Shown piece by piece: positions 1-7,937 of a DNA stretch of 33,786 nt. Source of the DNA: Desulfovibrio sp. An276 (GTDB taxonomy: Bacteria; Desulfobacterota; Desulfovibrionia; Desulfovibrionales; Desulfovibrionaceae); assembly GCF_002159665.1 (NCBI RefSeq), contig NZ_NFJC01000032.1, forward strand, positions 1 through 33,786. The letters are read 5' to 3'. A program made the translations under genes and the position numbers. The notes under the pieces are model-generated. The model saw only the letters and a list, made by a program, of their open reading frames with translations, did no database searches and was not told the DNA's origin. Each line of letters opens with the position of its first letter. Position 1 is the first letter of the stretch.

Positions 1-332
1 TTGCCTTCGATGCTGCCGCGTAACTTACGCTTCTACGACGCTGTGAAAAGAATAGCAGTCAGATAGTTGTGCCCTTTCACTGTTTGCTAGGGTATGACTG
101 AATGGATACTCCGGCGCAAGGTCTCATTTGGTTGTACATCTGAGCGTGGTCAGCGTTGGATGGAGAGAGCGTTGTCGGTTATGATGACCTGTAGGCTGAA
201 CGACTGGTCTTTTTTACTATACTGCGAGACGGCGTCAGACATATCCTGACGGGTACGCCACAGGACCTCTCACAATACGATGAACTGAAGAAGAAGGCTC
301 TGGAGGAACGCAAGCTGCTAGGCTTGACCTGA
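1..332 (+). pseudogene. IS66-family transposase, C-terminal remnant (frameshifted)
   Basis: From about position 106 the plus strand translates to RRKVSFGCTSERGQRWMERA and then, after a +/-1 shift at the T-run near 212-217, to LTGTPQDLSQYDELKKKALE and a TGA at 330-332. The RK-SFG-S--G--W-ER pattern is the conserved C-terminal block of IS66 transposases, normally found just after an EPTNN-AER motif. The reading frame is broken at least once and the part before 106 is not readable as protein, so this is dead. A terminal inverted repeat follows immediately at 333-352, marking the end of the old element. A near-identical copy of the last 43 bases lies in inverted orientation at 3427-3469. The family call rests on motif recall. 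Confidence 0.7.
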
Positions 333-352
333 CCTACCCCCTGAACGGATAC
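333..352 (+). repeat. IS66-type terminal inverted repeat (left copy)
   Basis: The 20-base sequence CCTACCCCCTGAACGGATAC directly follows the stop codon of the transposase remnant. Its reverse complement is present at 3407-3426, and a related version bounds the deleted element at 3470-4158. It is the outer end of an IS66-like element that once extended leftwards. Confidence 0.75.
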
Positions 353-430
353 GTTTTTTTATGTCTGTGGCATATTAAGAAAAAATCCCTATGGAAGAGA
401 ATGAATAAATCGGAAATAATCTATCTACTA

Positions 431-457
431 TTGGAACTACTCAACCTCTAATATAAT
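431..457 (+). promoter_or_regulatory. Probable sigma70 promoter of the pyruvyl transferase gene
   Basis: TTGGAA at 431-436 and a perfect TATAAT at 452-457 are separated by 15 bases, which is slightly short. The Shine-Dalgarno AAGGA at 471-475 and the ATG at 484 follow. The promoter lies inside the IS66-flanked segment, so the segment carries its own expression signal. Confidence 0.45.
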
Positions 458-483
458 ACTCAAATCTCTCAAGGATTTTAGCT

Positions 484-1872
484 ATGAAAGACGCTCAACT
501 AGCATCATTGCCATATTGGTTAAGTGAAAAAAGCATTGGCATGATATTGTATGCTTCGGATAATTATGGTTCCTGTGCTACAAATTTTGCACTGTGTAAG
601 GTGATTGAGGAGTTTGGTTATACACCAGTATTGCTAGATTCCTATGTTCCTTTACAAGGGGTCTCTGCTAAGTATCTCCTTAGCCATTTCCATTACATAG
701 GAGAAATCCTTCAAAATGATTGTAAAATCAGTGACCTAAATGATTTATTTAACTGTTTCATCCTTGGCAGTGATTATTCACTTAATATCGAGGCATCGTT
801 TACTGCAAAATATATAGACTATTTCCTAATGGCATTTGCGGATGATACGAAAAAAAAACTCGCATATGCGCCTTGTCTAGGTAAACCCGATGTAGAACAT
901 GATCCGTGTCTTCGATATCTTTACGCAAGATTGTTACAACGTTTTCAGTTAGTTACATTCCGAGAAAAATCGGCTGTTGAACTTTGTGGGAAATTTTTTG
1001 GACGACCTAGCTATCAGGTGCTTGATCCTGTTTTTTTAGTTGATAGTAAAGTGTTCTACCGTATTGTAGAGGAAAGTCAAAGTAAAGTGGATATGATGAG
1101 TACGAATACAAAAGCATATCTACTGGCTTATATTCTTGATTATACTTTTGAAAAACAAAAGTTGATAGAAAAAACTGCTGATAATCTTGGTCTAGACTAT
1201 AGAATTATACTTGACAGCTCTCAGTATGCTTTTTTTTCTATGGATAGTCTCTGTAATCCTAAGATCGTAAGCAAGCCAACTTTTGAAGAATGGCTCTGTC
1301 TAATAGCTAAAGCAAGTTTTGTAGTCACAGATAGTTTTCATGGTACATGTTTTGCATTATATTTTCATAAAAATTATATTTCTTTAAAAAATAGAAATAC
1401 CTCACGCTTTGATAGTTTAGTTTATTTGTTAAAACATGAGAATGAGTCACGAAAAGTTCATATCTATGCTAGTGTGGAAGATGCAATGAATGATTTAGAA
1501 CGGCTAGAAAAACTAAATTTTAGTTTTATTGATAGTTGTATTGTAAGTGAACGTATTAAATGTAAACAAATTTTAAGTAGTGCGCTATCTATGGATGTTT
1601 CAAATGATTTTCTTGCAGAAACACCTAGAGAACATAACGATCTTATACATTATGTAGATCTATGGAAAAGAAGTTATTTTCAAAAATTAAATAGTGAACA
1701 ATTTTTGTTATATACACCTTTAAAAAGTATTCTTCGACAACGAATTAAACGTTATATATGGCATGTTTGTTCACAACTAAAATGTTTAAAAATTATAGAT
1801 CTTCTTTTTCCAAAATATACTGCACGAAGGCAATATATGATAATAAAAATTAAGAAATTTTTAAGAATCTAA
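484..1872 (+). CDS. Polysaccharide pyruvyl transferase family protein
   Basis: This 462-residue protein belongs to the CsaB/WcaK-type polysaccharide pyruvyl transferase superfamily (PF04230), whose members move a pyruvate from phosphoenolpyruvate onto a sugar of an exported glycan to form an acidic ketal. Supporting features are the N-terminal block GMILYASDNYGSCATNFAL (residues 19-37) and the nucleotide-binding-like block VVTDSFHGTCFALYF (about 279-293), with the D-S-F-H-G signature of the family. There is no signal peptide, as expected for a cytoplasmic enzyme. About 80 basic C-terminal residues extend past the recognisable domain. The start is supported by AAGGA nine bases upstream. The gene is AT-rich and lies between inverted IS66 ends with a GT2 gene, pointing to acquired capsule or O-antigen synthesis. 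The acceptor sugar is unknown, and some family members may not be pyruvyl transferases. Confidence 0.82.
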   Translation: MKDAQLASLPYWLSEKSIGMILYASDNYGSCATNFALCKVIEEFGYTPVLLDSYVPLQGVSAKYLLSHFHYIGEILQNDCKISDLNDLFNCFILGSDYSLNIEASFTAKYIDYFLMAFADDTKKKLAYAPCLGKPDVEHDPCLRYLYARLLQRFQLVTFREKSAVELCGKFFGRPSYQVLDPVFLVDSKVFYRIVEESQSKVDMMSTNTKAYLLAYILDYTFEKQKLIEKTADNLGLDYRIILDSSQYAFFSMDSLCNPKIVSKPTFEEWLCLIAKASFVVTDSFHGTCFALYFHKNYISLKNRNTSRFDSLVYLLKHENESRKVHIYASVEDAMNDLERLEKLNFSFIDSCIVSERIKCKQILSSALSMDVSNDFLAETPREHNDLIHYVDLWKRSYFQKLNSEQFLLYTPLKSILRQRIKRYIWHVCSQLKCLKIIDLLFPKYTARRQYMIIKIKKFLRI

Positions 1873-1950
1873 TAAAATGAATTGATCAAATAAAATCATT
1901 AGCTTTTTTTTATAAAATTGTTATAAAATAAAAAAATAATTCCAATAGGT

Positions 1951-2385
1951 AAACCCCCGGCTTTGCCGGGGGACTAATAGTAGCTTGGCTTTTGCGTTGG
2001 TTGCGCGGCGCGAACCATGTGGCGGAGCAGCGAGCATACCGTGCGGAGCCAGCAGTGAGCGTCGCCCTTTTAACCACTCACCTTTGTCACAACGAAAAAA
2101 ATAGGGTGTCCTCCACATGTGAACCGCCAAGTTCAACAGGAGAATACCCATTCTTGGAATCTTTAACACATGAACTATTGCAGGACAACAGTCTTGGGCA
2201 CGCGCAAATTTTGCGCCTACAGGCGGAATAACTGAGGAGAGCGGCAAGAGAGATGAGGAATACCAAACACACGGGGTATCGAGCAATTGGACTGGGGCAC
2301 TCTATTATTCTTTGGCTACGGGATAGACCTCTTTGAGCGGTCCCCTAAAATGTCAAACTACCGGTTTTGCCGGTGGTTGCTGACT
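1951..2385 (-). mobile_element. IS200/IS605-family remnant with both end hairpins
   Basis: This stretch of about 435 bp is far more GC-rich than the genes either side. It is bounded by two imperfect copies of the same small hairpin in the same orientation: CCCCCGGC-TTT-GCCGGGGG at 1954-1972 and CTACCGG-TTTTG-CCGGTGG at 2358-2376. Same-orientation subterminal hairpins, rather than inverted repeats, are the hallmark of IS200/IS605 ends recognised by TnpA. Read on the minus strand, the 2358-2376 hairpin would be the left end and 1954-1972 the right end. The DNA between is GC-rich and could be the 3' end of tnpB with its omega-RNA region. A minus-strand frame ends SPVELGGSHVEDTLFFSL near 2087, but I cannot prove it is TnpB. 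No transposase gene remains, so it is an internally deleted, non-autonomous copy. Confidence 0.5.
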
Positions 2386-2406
2386 ATATTGTAATAGAGA
2401 TAATCT

Positions 2407-3399
2407 ATGAACAACTATATTATAAATGATTCTTTTTCTCCTAAAATTAGTATTGTTATTCCTGTATATAATCAAGAAAAATACATAGAAAAATGCCTGA
2501 ATTCAATATTAAACCAAATATATAGAAATATAGAAGTAATAGTTGTCAATGATGGCTCAACAGACAATACAAAAAATCTCTGTGAAAAATTTTTAACATT
2601 TGATAAGAGATTTAAATTAATAAATCAAAAAAACGGTGGTGTGAGTAAAGCTAGAAATACAGGATTAAAAAATATAACTGGAGAATATGTTACCTTTATT
2701 GATGGTGATGATTATATTGATAAAGATTTGATTTTAAATTATGTTTATTATTTAGAAAAATATAAAAAAAATATTTTAATCTCTGGATTTAGAAGAATTG
2801 AATATAATAAAATTAAATATGTATATAAAGATGAGTTTGCAGTATTAGATTTACATGAAGGTTTAAAGAGATTGTTTAAAGATAATAGTTATAGAAATTA
2901 TTTGTGGAATAAGTTGTATCCAAGTAGTTTTTTTAAGAAGGTGAAATTTGAAGAGGGAAAAACTTATGAAGATGTTCGCGTACAATATAAATTGTTTGAA
3001 TTATCTAACTATATTATTACGTGTCCTTTTGTAGGATATAATTACATATATTGTAAAAATAGTATAACAAATATAAAAAACAATAATTTAGATGCAATAG
3101 AAGCACATGTGGATAGGTTTATTTATATATATGGAAAATATAATGAGTTTTTACCACTTCTTGCTAAAAAATTGTTCATTAGTTATATGGAAAATAATAA
3201 CCAGTTTTTTGCAAAAGATAAGTTATTAAGTAGGCAAGAAGTTATAAATAATAAATTAAAAACAATTGAAAGATATTTATATAAAAATTTACCTAAAATT
3301 AAATACATAGTAATGCATATGAGATTAAAAAACAATACTTTAATAAATATATTTATATCTTTTCTTTGGAGTTTAAATAAATTAAGAAGGCTTTTGTAA
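2407..3399 (+). CDS. GT2 family glycosyltransferase
   Basis: This 330-residue protein has a GT-A fold family 2 domain at its N-terminus. It has the start block ISIVIPVYNQEKYIEKCL (residues 14-31), the nucleotide-binding NDGSTDN (48-54), the N-GG-S-ARN block (75-84) and the metal-binding DGDD (99-102). Such enzymes transfer a sugar from a nucleotide-sugar to a growing lipid-linked glycan at the inner face of the cytoplasmic membrane. The C-terminal 230 residues are lysine- and isoleucine-rich and contain no obvious transmembrane span, so it is a soluble or peripheral transferase. The gene begins about 20 bases after the IS605-like remnant, and GAGAT is only a weak ribosome site. Base composition is very AT-rich. 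Donor and acceptor cannot be inferred. Confidence 0.9.
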   Translation: MNNYIINDSFSPKISIVIPVYNQEKYIEKCLNSILNQIYRNIEVIVVNDGSTDNTKNLCEKFLTFDKRFKLINQKNGGVSKARNTGLKNITGEYVTFIDGDDYIDKDLILNYVYYLEKYKKNILISGFRRIEYNKIKYVYKDEFAVLDLHEGLKRLFKDNSYRNYLWNKLYPSSFFKKVKFEEGKTYEDVRVQYKLFELSNYIITCPFVGYNYIYCKNSITNIKNNNLDAIEAHVDRFIYIYGKYNEFLPLLAKKLFISYMENNNQFFAKDKLLSRQEVINNKLKTIERYLYKNLPKIKYIVMHMRLKNNTLINIFISFLWSLNKLRRLL

Positions 3400-3406
3400 T
3401 TTCAAT

Positions 3407-3469
3407 GTATCCGTTCAGGGGGTAGGTCAGATCAACCCTAGCAGCTTGCGTTCCTCCAGAGCCTTCTTC
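3407..3469 (-). mobile_element. IS66 terminal fragment (right copy, inverted)
   Basis: Positions 3407-3426 are the exact inverse of the terminal repeat at 333-352. Positions 3427-3469 are the inverse of 290-332, with two mismatches in 43 bases (the last transposase codons). The fragment ends exactly where the next element's terminal repeat starts at 3470. It is the tail of a second copy of the same IS, truncated by or recombined with the neighbouring element. The segment 353-3406 is therefore bracketed by inverted copies of one IS end. Confidence 0.75.
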
Positions 3470-4158
3470 GTATCCGCTCAGGGGTAACGGAGCTAAGCGG
3501 CTTTGGGGCGATCTGACGAGGATGCTCCTTGAACAGGCTCATCAACCCCCAACTCCTTGCGCATCTGTTGAACAACCTGCATAACCGGCTCGTATATGGA
3601 GAGGTCTTGAGGTAGTCCCTGCAGATGGTTGCTGATACATCCGCGCAGCATCTCAAAAATAGGGCCACTCATGTTGCCTGCAGGTCTGCTTGAAGGAAAA
3701 CGAGCGCTTCAGCCAGCGGAAACCTGCCTCGGATATCGAACCGAAAGCACACTTGCGTTTGACGACTATCGCCCTGAGTGCTCTCTCGGCAACGTTGTTC
3801 GTTGGCTCCACTCCGGCAATACGCAGAAAGGTATAGAGGGAGACTCCATCTTTCTCAAGGCGCCTGGCAAGAGTACCGAGGCAATCGTCCCGTTTTTTGA
3901 ACAAGTTGATGAGTCCCTTCACTCTCATCTCGTTAACGCCCGCCATTCGCCCTCGGTGAGCGGCTCTCTGTCGATTTTGGTGAGGCGCACAGCTCCTTGG
4001 TGAGGTAACTGTGCCGCTTCTTCCTCTCGGGGGATAGCGGAAAGTATGGCTCTGAAATCGGTGGTATCCATGCTTCTCCCGTATCATAACTTTTGGTCGG
4101 ACGACTAGCCCTCAAGGGCTAAAAAATGGCTTAACTCCGTTACCCCCTGAGCGGATAC
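3470..4158 (-). mobile_element. Internally deleted IS66-type element with both terminal repeats
   Basis: The ends are inverted repeats: GTATCCGCTCAGGGGTAACGG at 3470-3490 and its inverse at 4137-4158 with one extra C. At 689 bp it is much shorter than an autonomous IS66 element. On the minus strand it holds the start and end of a transposase but lacks the catalytic middle. No 8-bp target duplication is visible: the left flank is CCTTCTTC and the right flank is CGAAATAT. That suggests later rearrangement or a recombined pair of ends. The repeats resemble but are not identical to those at 333-352 and 3407-3426, so two related IS versions are present. Confidence 0.7.
3493..4071 (-). pseudogene. 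IS66 transposase, deleted and frameshifted
   Basis: On the minus strand a GGGAG site precedes an ATG at 4071 that opens MDTTDFRAILSAIPREEEAA, a plausible transposase N-terminus. The frame is then lost and resumes with LINLFKKRDDCLGTLARRLE, the diagnostic IS66 C-terminal motif GVEPTNNVAERALRAIVVKR and CAFGSISEAGFRWLKRS. A further shift near 3665 leads to FEMLRGCISNHLQGLPQDLS and a TAG at 3493-3495. The DDE catalytic core between the N- and C-terminal parts is missing. The protein is therefore non-functional, although the terminal repeats could still be mobilised by a full-length relative elsewhere. Confidence 0.72.
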
Positions 4159-4542
4159 CGAAATATAGTGTCTAAATTGAAAAGTCCGTCAACTTATATA
4201 TTGCTGAAATAATTGAATTTCAATACCAAAGTAGTAGGGCGAATTTTTGCAATTAGACAATAGTTCCATCCTGTATCTCAACGGCCCAAGTGGTATCAAG
4301 GTGACGTAGAGATGTGACACATATTTTTGCACAGTTGCCTATCTTTCCACGTGTTCCAAATGCGGTATCCGGGACATGAAGCTCTGAGGCTGCTCTTCTC
4401 TGGCACCCTTCCAGATTTCGTTAACCTTGCAGAGATACCAGGTGAACTGATAGAGCTCGCCCTGCCCAACGCTCTTGGGGGAGACATGGAAAACCATCAG
4501 AGTACCACAAGCTGTCAGGCTGAACAATCTGAGTAGTTACGA
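4159..4542. other. Intergenic stretch, probable mobile-element debris
   Basis: These 384 bases lie between the deleted IS66 element and the GT8 gene. The first 130 bases are AT-rich like the glycan genes. From about 4300 the composition becomes more GC-rich, matching the IS fragments rather than the neighbours. A minus-strand frame (about 4527 to 4339) contains YQFTWYLCKVNEIWKGAREE, but I do not recognise it and it has no ribosome site. I see no intact gene, tRNA or terminator here. Confidence 0.3.
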
Positions 4543-4554
4543 ATGGAGGTTAAA

Positions 4555-5586
4555 TTGAGCAATAATAGGATAAATTTACATGAAATTCCGATTGTATCAT
4601 CTATAGATAAAAATTATGTATCTATATATAGTGCTTTCCTTGCGTCAGCAATATCTCATATAAACACGAATAGGAATTATAAATTTATTTTACTTGTAGA
4701 TGATGTGCCTGATTATATGATATTTGCATTGCAAAAGCAGGTGATGCATTTAAGTAATGTATCTTTAGATGTAATCAATATGAATAATGTTATAATTAAA
4801 AGTAATTCAGAAAACATTATTGATTTTCCTAGGGCTGCTTCTTTTCGTTTATACACGCCGAAATTGTTTCCTCAATATGAAAAAATTATATATATAGATG
4901 CTGATGTGATTGTAATGCATGATCTTGCAGAACTTTTTGATGTTGTCTTAGATAAATATGCAGCTGTAGTTTTAGATTATGTTATAAATGGTCAAATAAA
5001 TACAAAAAAATACAAAACGCTTTTTGTAAATAATTATTGTAATGCAGAGACATATTATATAAAATATTGTGGTTTAAATCAAAGGTTATTGAATAAATAT
5101 TTTAATTCTGGTGTTATGCTATTAAATTTAAATAGATTAAGAAAGGAAAATATTATGTCTCGCTGTTTAATAATGTTACAAGATAAAAAATTTGCTTATC
5201 CTGACCAAGATATTTTAAATGTTTTATTTAATGGAGAAGTTCTTATATTGCCACAAGAATGGAATTTTATTCCGTGCAGCAGAACAGATTATCATTTTAG
5301 TTATGAAATAACAAAACAAAGAGTGCATGCAATTTCTTGTTTAAAAGTTATACATTTTGCGGGTAATAAGCCTTGGGAGTATCATAAAAATATTCAATTT
5401 GAAGAATTGTTTTGGTTGTTTGCTAGAAAGTCAGTATACTATGAAAAACTTTTAGAAAACAAAAACAATAAAATATATAAGTATTTATGGATTCTAAAAA
5501 ATAATTTTCTTCTTAAACTAATTAAAATTAAGTTTCCTAGTCTATATCTAATAGTTAAAAAAATGTATAAAAAAATAAAAGCTTGA
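4555..5586 (+). CDS. GT8 family glycosyltransferase
   Basis: This protein of about 343 residues is a family 8 retaining glycosyltransferase (PF01501), related to LPS alpha-galactosyl/glucosyltransferases of the RfaI/RfaJ and LgtC type. It shows the N-terminal block IPIVSSIDKNYVSIYSAFLAS, the metal-binding DAD in IIYIDADVIVMHDL, the FNSGVMLLNL block, the PDQDILN motif and a C-terminal IHFAGNKPWEY block, all typical of the fold. It probably adds a hexose during LPS or capsule assembly at the cytoplasmic side of the inner membrane. Start choice: an ATG at 4543 has no ribosome site, whereas GGAGG at 4545-4549 sits five bases before an in-frame TTG at 4555, which I prefer. The gene is strongly AT-rich with no partner on the same strand. 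It converges with the asparagine-synthase-like gene. Confidence 0.9.
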   Translation: MSNNRINLHEIPIVSSIDKNYVSIYSAFLASAISHINTNRNYKFILLVDDVPDYMIFALQKQVMHLSNVSLDVINMNNVIIKSNSENIIDFPRAASFRLYTPKLFPQYEKIIYIDADVIVMHDLAELFDVVLDKYAAVVLDYVINGQINTKKYKTLFVNNYCNAETYYIKYCGLNQRLLNKYFNSGVMLLNLNRLRKENIMSRCLIMLQDKKFAYPDQDILNVLFNGEVLILPQEWNFIPCSRTDYHFSYEITKQRVHAISCLKVIHFAGNKPWEYHKNIQFEELFWLFARKSVYYEKLLENKNNKIYKYLWILKNNFLLKLIKIKFPSLYLIVKKMYKKIKA

Positions 5587-5688
5587 TGGAGTCTTTCTAT
5601 CTACTCATGTATCATTCTAAAACAACTACCAATGTATCTGTTAACAGGCACGCAGTTAAGCTATTATTGGCCAAATGGAAAACGAACT

Positions 5689-7539
5689 TTACGCCGTACT
5701 TCTTATTAAATTTAGTAATAGTTTCACAAATAAATTTTTTTCATTTTTTTTCATTAAACTGAATAATATAATAAAAAACTTTGCTCTGATAGGTGATAGT
5801 AAATTGTGATGCGGTACGTAGTGATCAACAGAGTCAAAAATAGTTAAACTGTCTGTTTTAATTTTAGAAATATGAATTAATATATTAAGAATCGATATTG
5901 CTATCAATGGAATAATTTCTTGATTAGGATAAAATTTTATTGTTTTGCTATACTCTTTAGCAATATAATAAACATCATTGTTATATATCATATGTATGTA
6001 GTTAGAAAACTTTTTTGAGTTAAAAATAATTTGTATTTGTGAGTCTAGTTTTATATTATTTTCTTTGATAAAATTATTTGCATATGTTGTATTTGTTTTT
6101 GGAAATAGGAAATCGTTGTTGACAAAATTATTTTTGTCATGAAATGGAAATTTTTTTACTAATTTTTGTGCATATTGTATGGTATTATAGTTTAGTTTTC
6201 GTCCTCCTTCGAAAGGGAAATTGAGAAGTTCTGGACAATATCTCGTAAAAATCAAAGCAATTAGTAGATTTTCATCTCTGCAGTTTGGAGTAGTTTTAGG
6301 AATTTTAAATAAAATAGGATCTAATAGTGGTGATAAAGTATATGTATTTGAGAAAAATGTTTCAACTGCAGCCTTACCAAAATGGTTTCTACAACGAGTT
6401 TCTAAATAAGTATTCTTAGAAATTTGACAAGAATCTGGAAGAATACCTAGTTTTTGTGATATGTTTTTATATGTATCTTGCAAGATTCTATATAAAGACT
6501 TTTTTAATTCTAATGAAGTGTCTTTTGAATAGAACTTTGCTTTTAATGAAAGTTTTTTAATTAGTTGCTGGGGTGTAATATTCCAGTATTCTCTAAGTAT
6601 TTCTCCACCACTTCCTGAAAGATAAAATCTCTTTTTATTATACCATATATCTTTTATATATAACTGTTTATGAAAAAATATTTTTCCATAAAGACAAATA
6701 TTAAATAAATCGTTAATTTTATAATAGGCAATGTCTTTATCTAAGCAATATTCATTATTTAAGTCAAAATTAAAAACTTTTGATATATTTTTTGCAATAT
6801 TAAAGTCTTCAATATGTGTATGAAGTTTATCATGGATTGAATAAACCATAGTGTTATTTAAATTTATACCAGATTTTAAGGCTAACAAAAATGAAATTCT
6901 ACTATCAATTCCACCGGAAAGAGAAATAACTAAATTTTGATTAATTTTATATATGTTTTTTATTAAAAATCTCCATTTATTATACCATTTATCTAATAAA
7001 TTAATTGCTTCATATTGGTCTAGGCTATTAATGGGATTTTCTAGTTGAGGATATTCAATACTCATTAATTTGTTTTTTCTATTAATATGAATAATAGCAT
7101 TTCTATCCAATACAGAAATTTCATTTACCATTGTTTCTCTATAAGATACTGAACATAAAGAAGATAATATTAAATGATTAGCATAGTCTCTATTGAAAGA
7201 AATCTCTGCCGAATTAATTAGATGACTAACAAGTAAAAAAAATGAATTGCTTAAAGCATAATAATTGTCTTTAGTATAAAGATAAATTCCGTAGCTACCT
7301 ATATTATCTTGGCGAATAATAATCTCATTATTTGATATAGATATATGTATATATGTTCCACATCCATCAATATATTTTGCATTTTCATGATTTAAATTAC
7401 TACGATCGATTATGCCATGCTCAGTAATAGCAAAGCCATATATTTGTTCATTTATATGATCTGTATTGTTAGAATCAATCAAAAAAAAATCATCCTCAAT
7501 ACAAAATAGTTTTTCTTTTTTTATTGATTTATGGTCCAT
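5689..7539 (-). CDS. Asparagine synthase-like amidotransferase of the glycan locus
   Basis: This 616-residue protein carries the PP-loop ATP pyrophosphatase signature SLSGGIDSRISFLLAL (residues 207-222), the core of the asparagine synthase C domain (PF00733). Residues 1 to about 160 resemble the amidohydrolase-like N domain (GIYLYTKDNYYALSNS), but there is no Cys at position 2, the glutaminase nucleophile of true AsnB. It therefore probably uses free ammonia or has lost glutaminase activity. Family members in polysaccharide loci are thought to activate a carboxylate with ATP to make an amide, for example a uronamide, but the substrate here is inferred only. A good site, AAGGAG, lies seven bases before the ATG. 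It is last of three minus-strand glycan genes and is separated from the others by a MITE-like insertion. A peptide-modification role is an alternative. Confidence 0.75.
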   Translation of the reverse strand: MDHKSIKKEKLFCIEDDFFLIDSNNTDHINEQIYGFAITEHGIIDRSNLNHENAKYIDGCGTYIHISISNNEIIIRQDNIGSYGIYLYTKDNYYALSNSFFLLVSHLINSAEISFNRDYANHLILSSLCSVSYRETMVNEISVLDRNAIIHINRKNKLMSIEYPQLENPINSLDQYEAINLLDKWYNKWRFLIKNIYKINQNLVISLSGGIDSRISFLLALKSGINLNNTMVYSIHDKLHTHIEDFNIAKNISKVFNFDLNNEYCLDKDIAYYKINDLFNICLYGKIFFHKQLYIKDIWYNKKRFYLSGSGGEILREYWNITPQQLIKKLSLKAKFYSKDTSLELKKSLYRILQDTYKNISQKLGILPDSCQISKNTYLETRCRNHFGKAAVETFFSNTYTLSPLLDPILFKIPKTTPNCRDENLLIALIFTRYCPELLNFPFEGGRKLNYNTIQYAQKLVKKFPFHDKNNFVNNDFLFPKTNTTYANNFIKENNIKLDSQIQIIFNSKKFSNYIHMIYNNDVYYIAKEYSKTIKFYPNQEIIPLIAISILNILIHISKIKTDSLTIFDSVDHYVPHHNLLSPIRAKFFIILFSLMKKNEKNLFVKLLLNLIRSTA

Positions 7540-7637
7540 AGTAATCTCCTTTTGTTTATATAGAATAATATGTTGTTTAGTAGTTATTATTTTTTTAAAT
7601 ATATTTTTTTATAAAACACAAAATTCATAAATTAGTT

Positions 7638-7928
7638 CGTGAATTTTCAGCCAATAGTTAACAAGCTGGTAAATGGCATTAGCAACTAGATTTCGATAAC
7701 ATCGTAAAATTACAAATCATTCCAATTAATAATTCACCAATCAAATAGTTTTAGATAGTACGTAAAAATTGTTAGCCAAAACAACAACTATGACTTACTT
7801 TTTGAACAAATTTTAAGCATTGATATCGAAAATTTTTTTGCATTATTTCAGTCTGTTACAGTTATCAGAATCACGATGATCTAGCAGGCAAAGCTGGCAG
7901 TTTGTTAGCGGCCTATTGAAAATTCACG
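7638..7928. mobile_element. 291-bp MITE-like element with TIRs and 5-bp target duplication
   Basis: The segment begins with CGTGAATTTTCA (7638-7649) and ends with the exact inverse TGAAAATTCACG (7917-7928). It is flanked on both sides by TAGTT (7633-7637 and 7929-7933), a perfect 5-bp direct repeat. Just inside the ends a weaker similarity continues (GTTAACAA against TTTGTTAGCGG). No coding frame of meaningful length is present. It fills nearly all of the 398-bp gap between two minus-strand glycan genes, starting 10 bases after the stop codon of the upstream gene, so it probably changed their co-transcription. I cannot name the parent IS. Confidence 0.72.
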
Positions 7929-7937
7929 TAGTTACAT

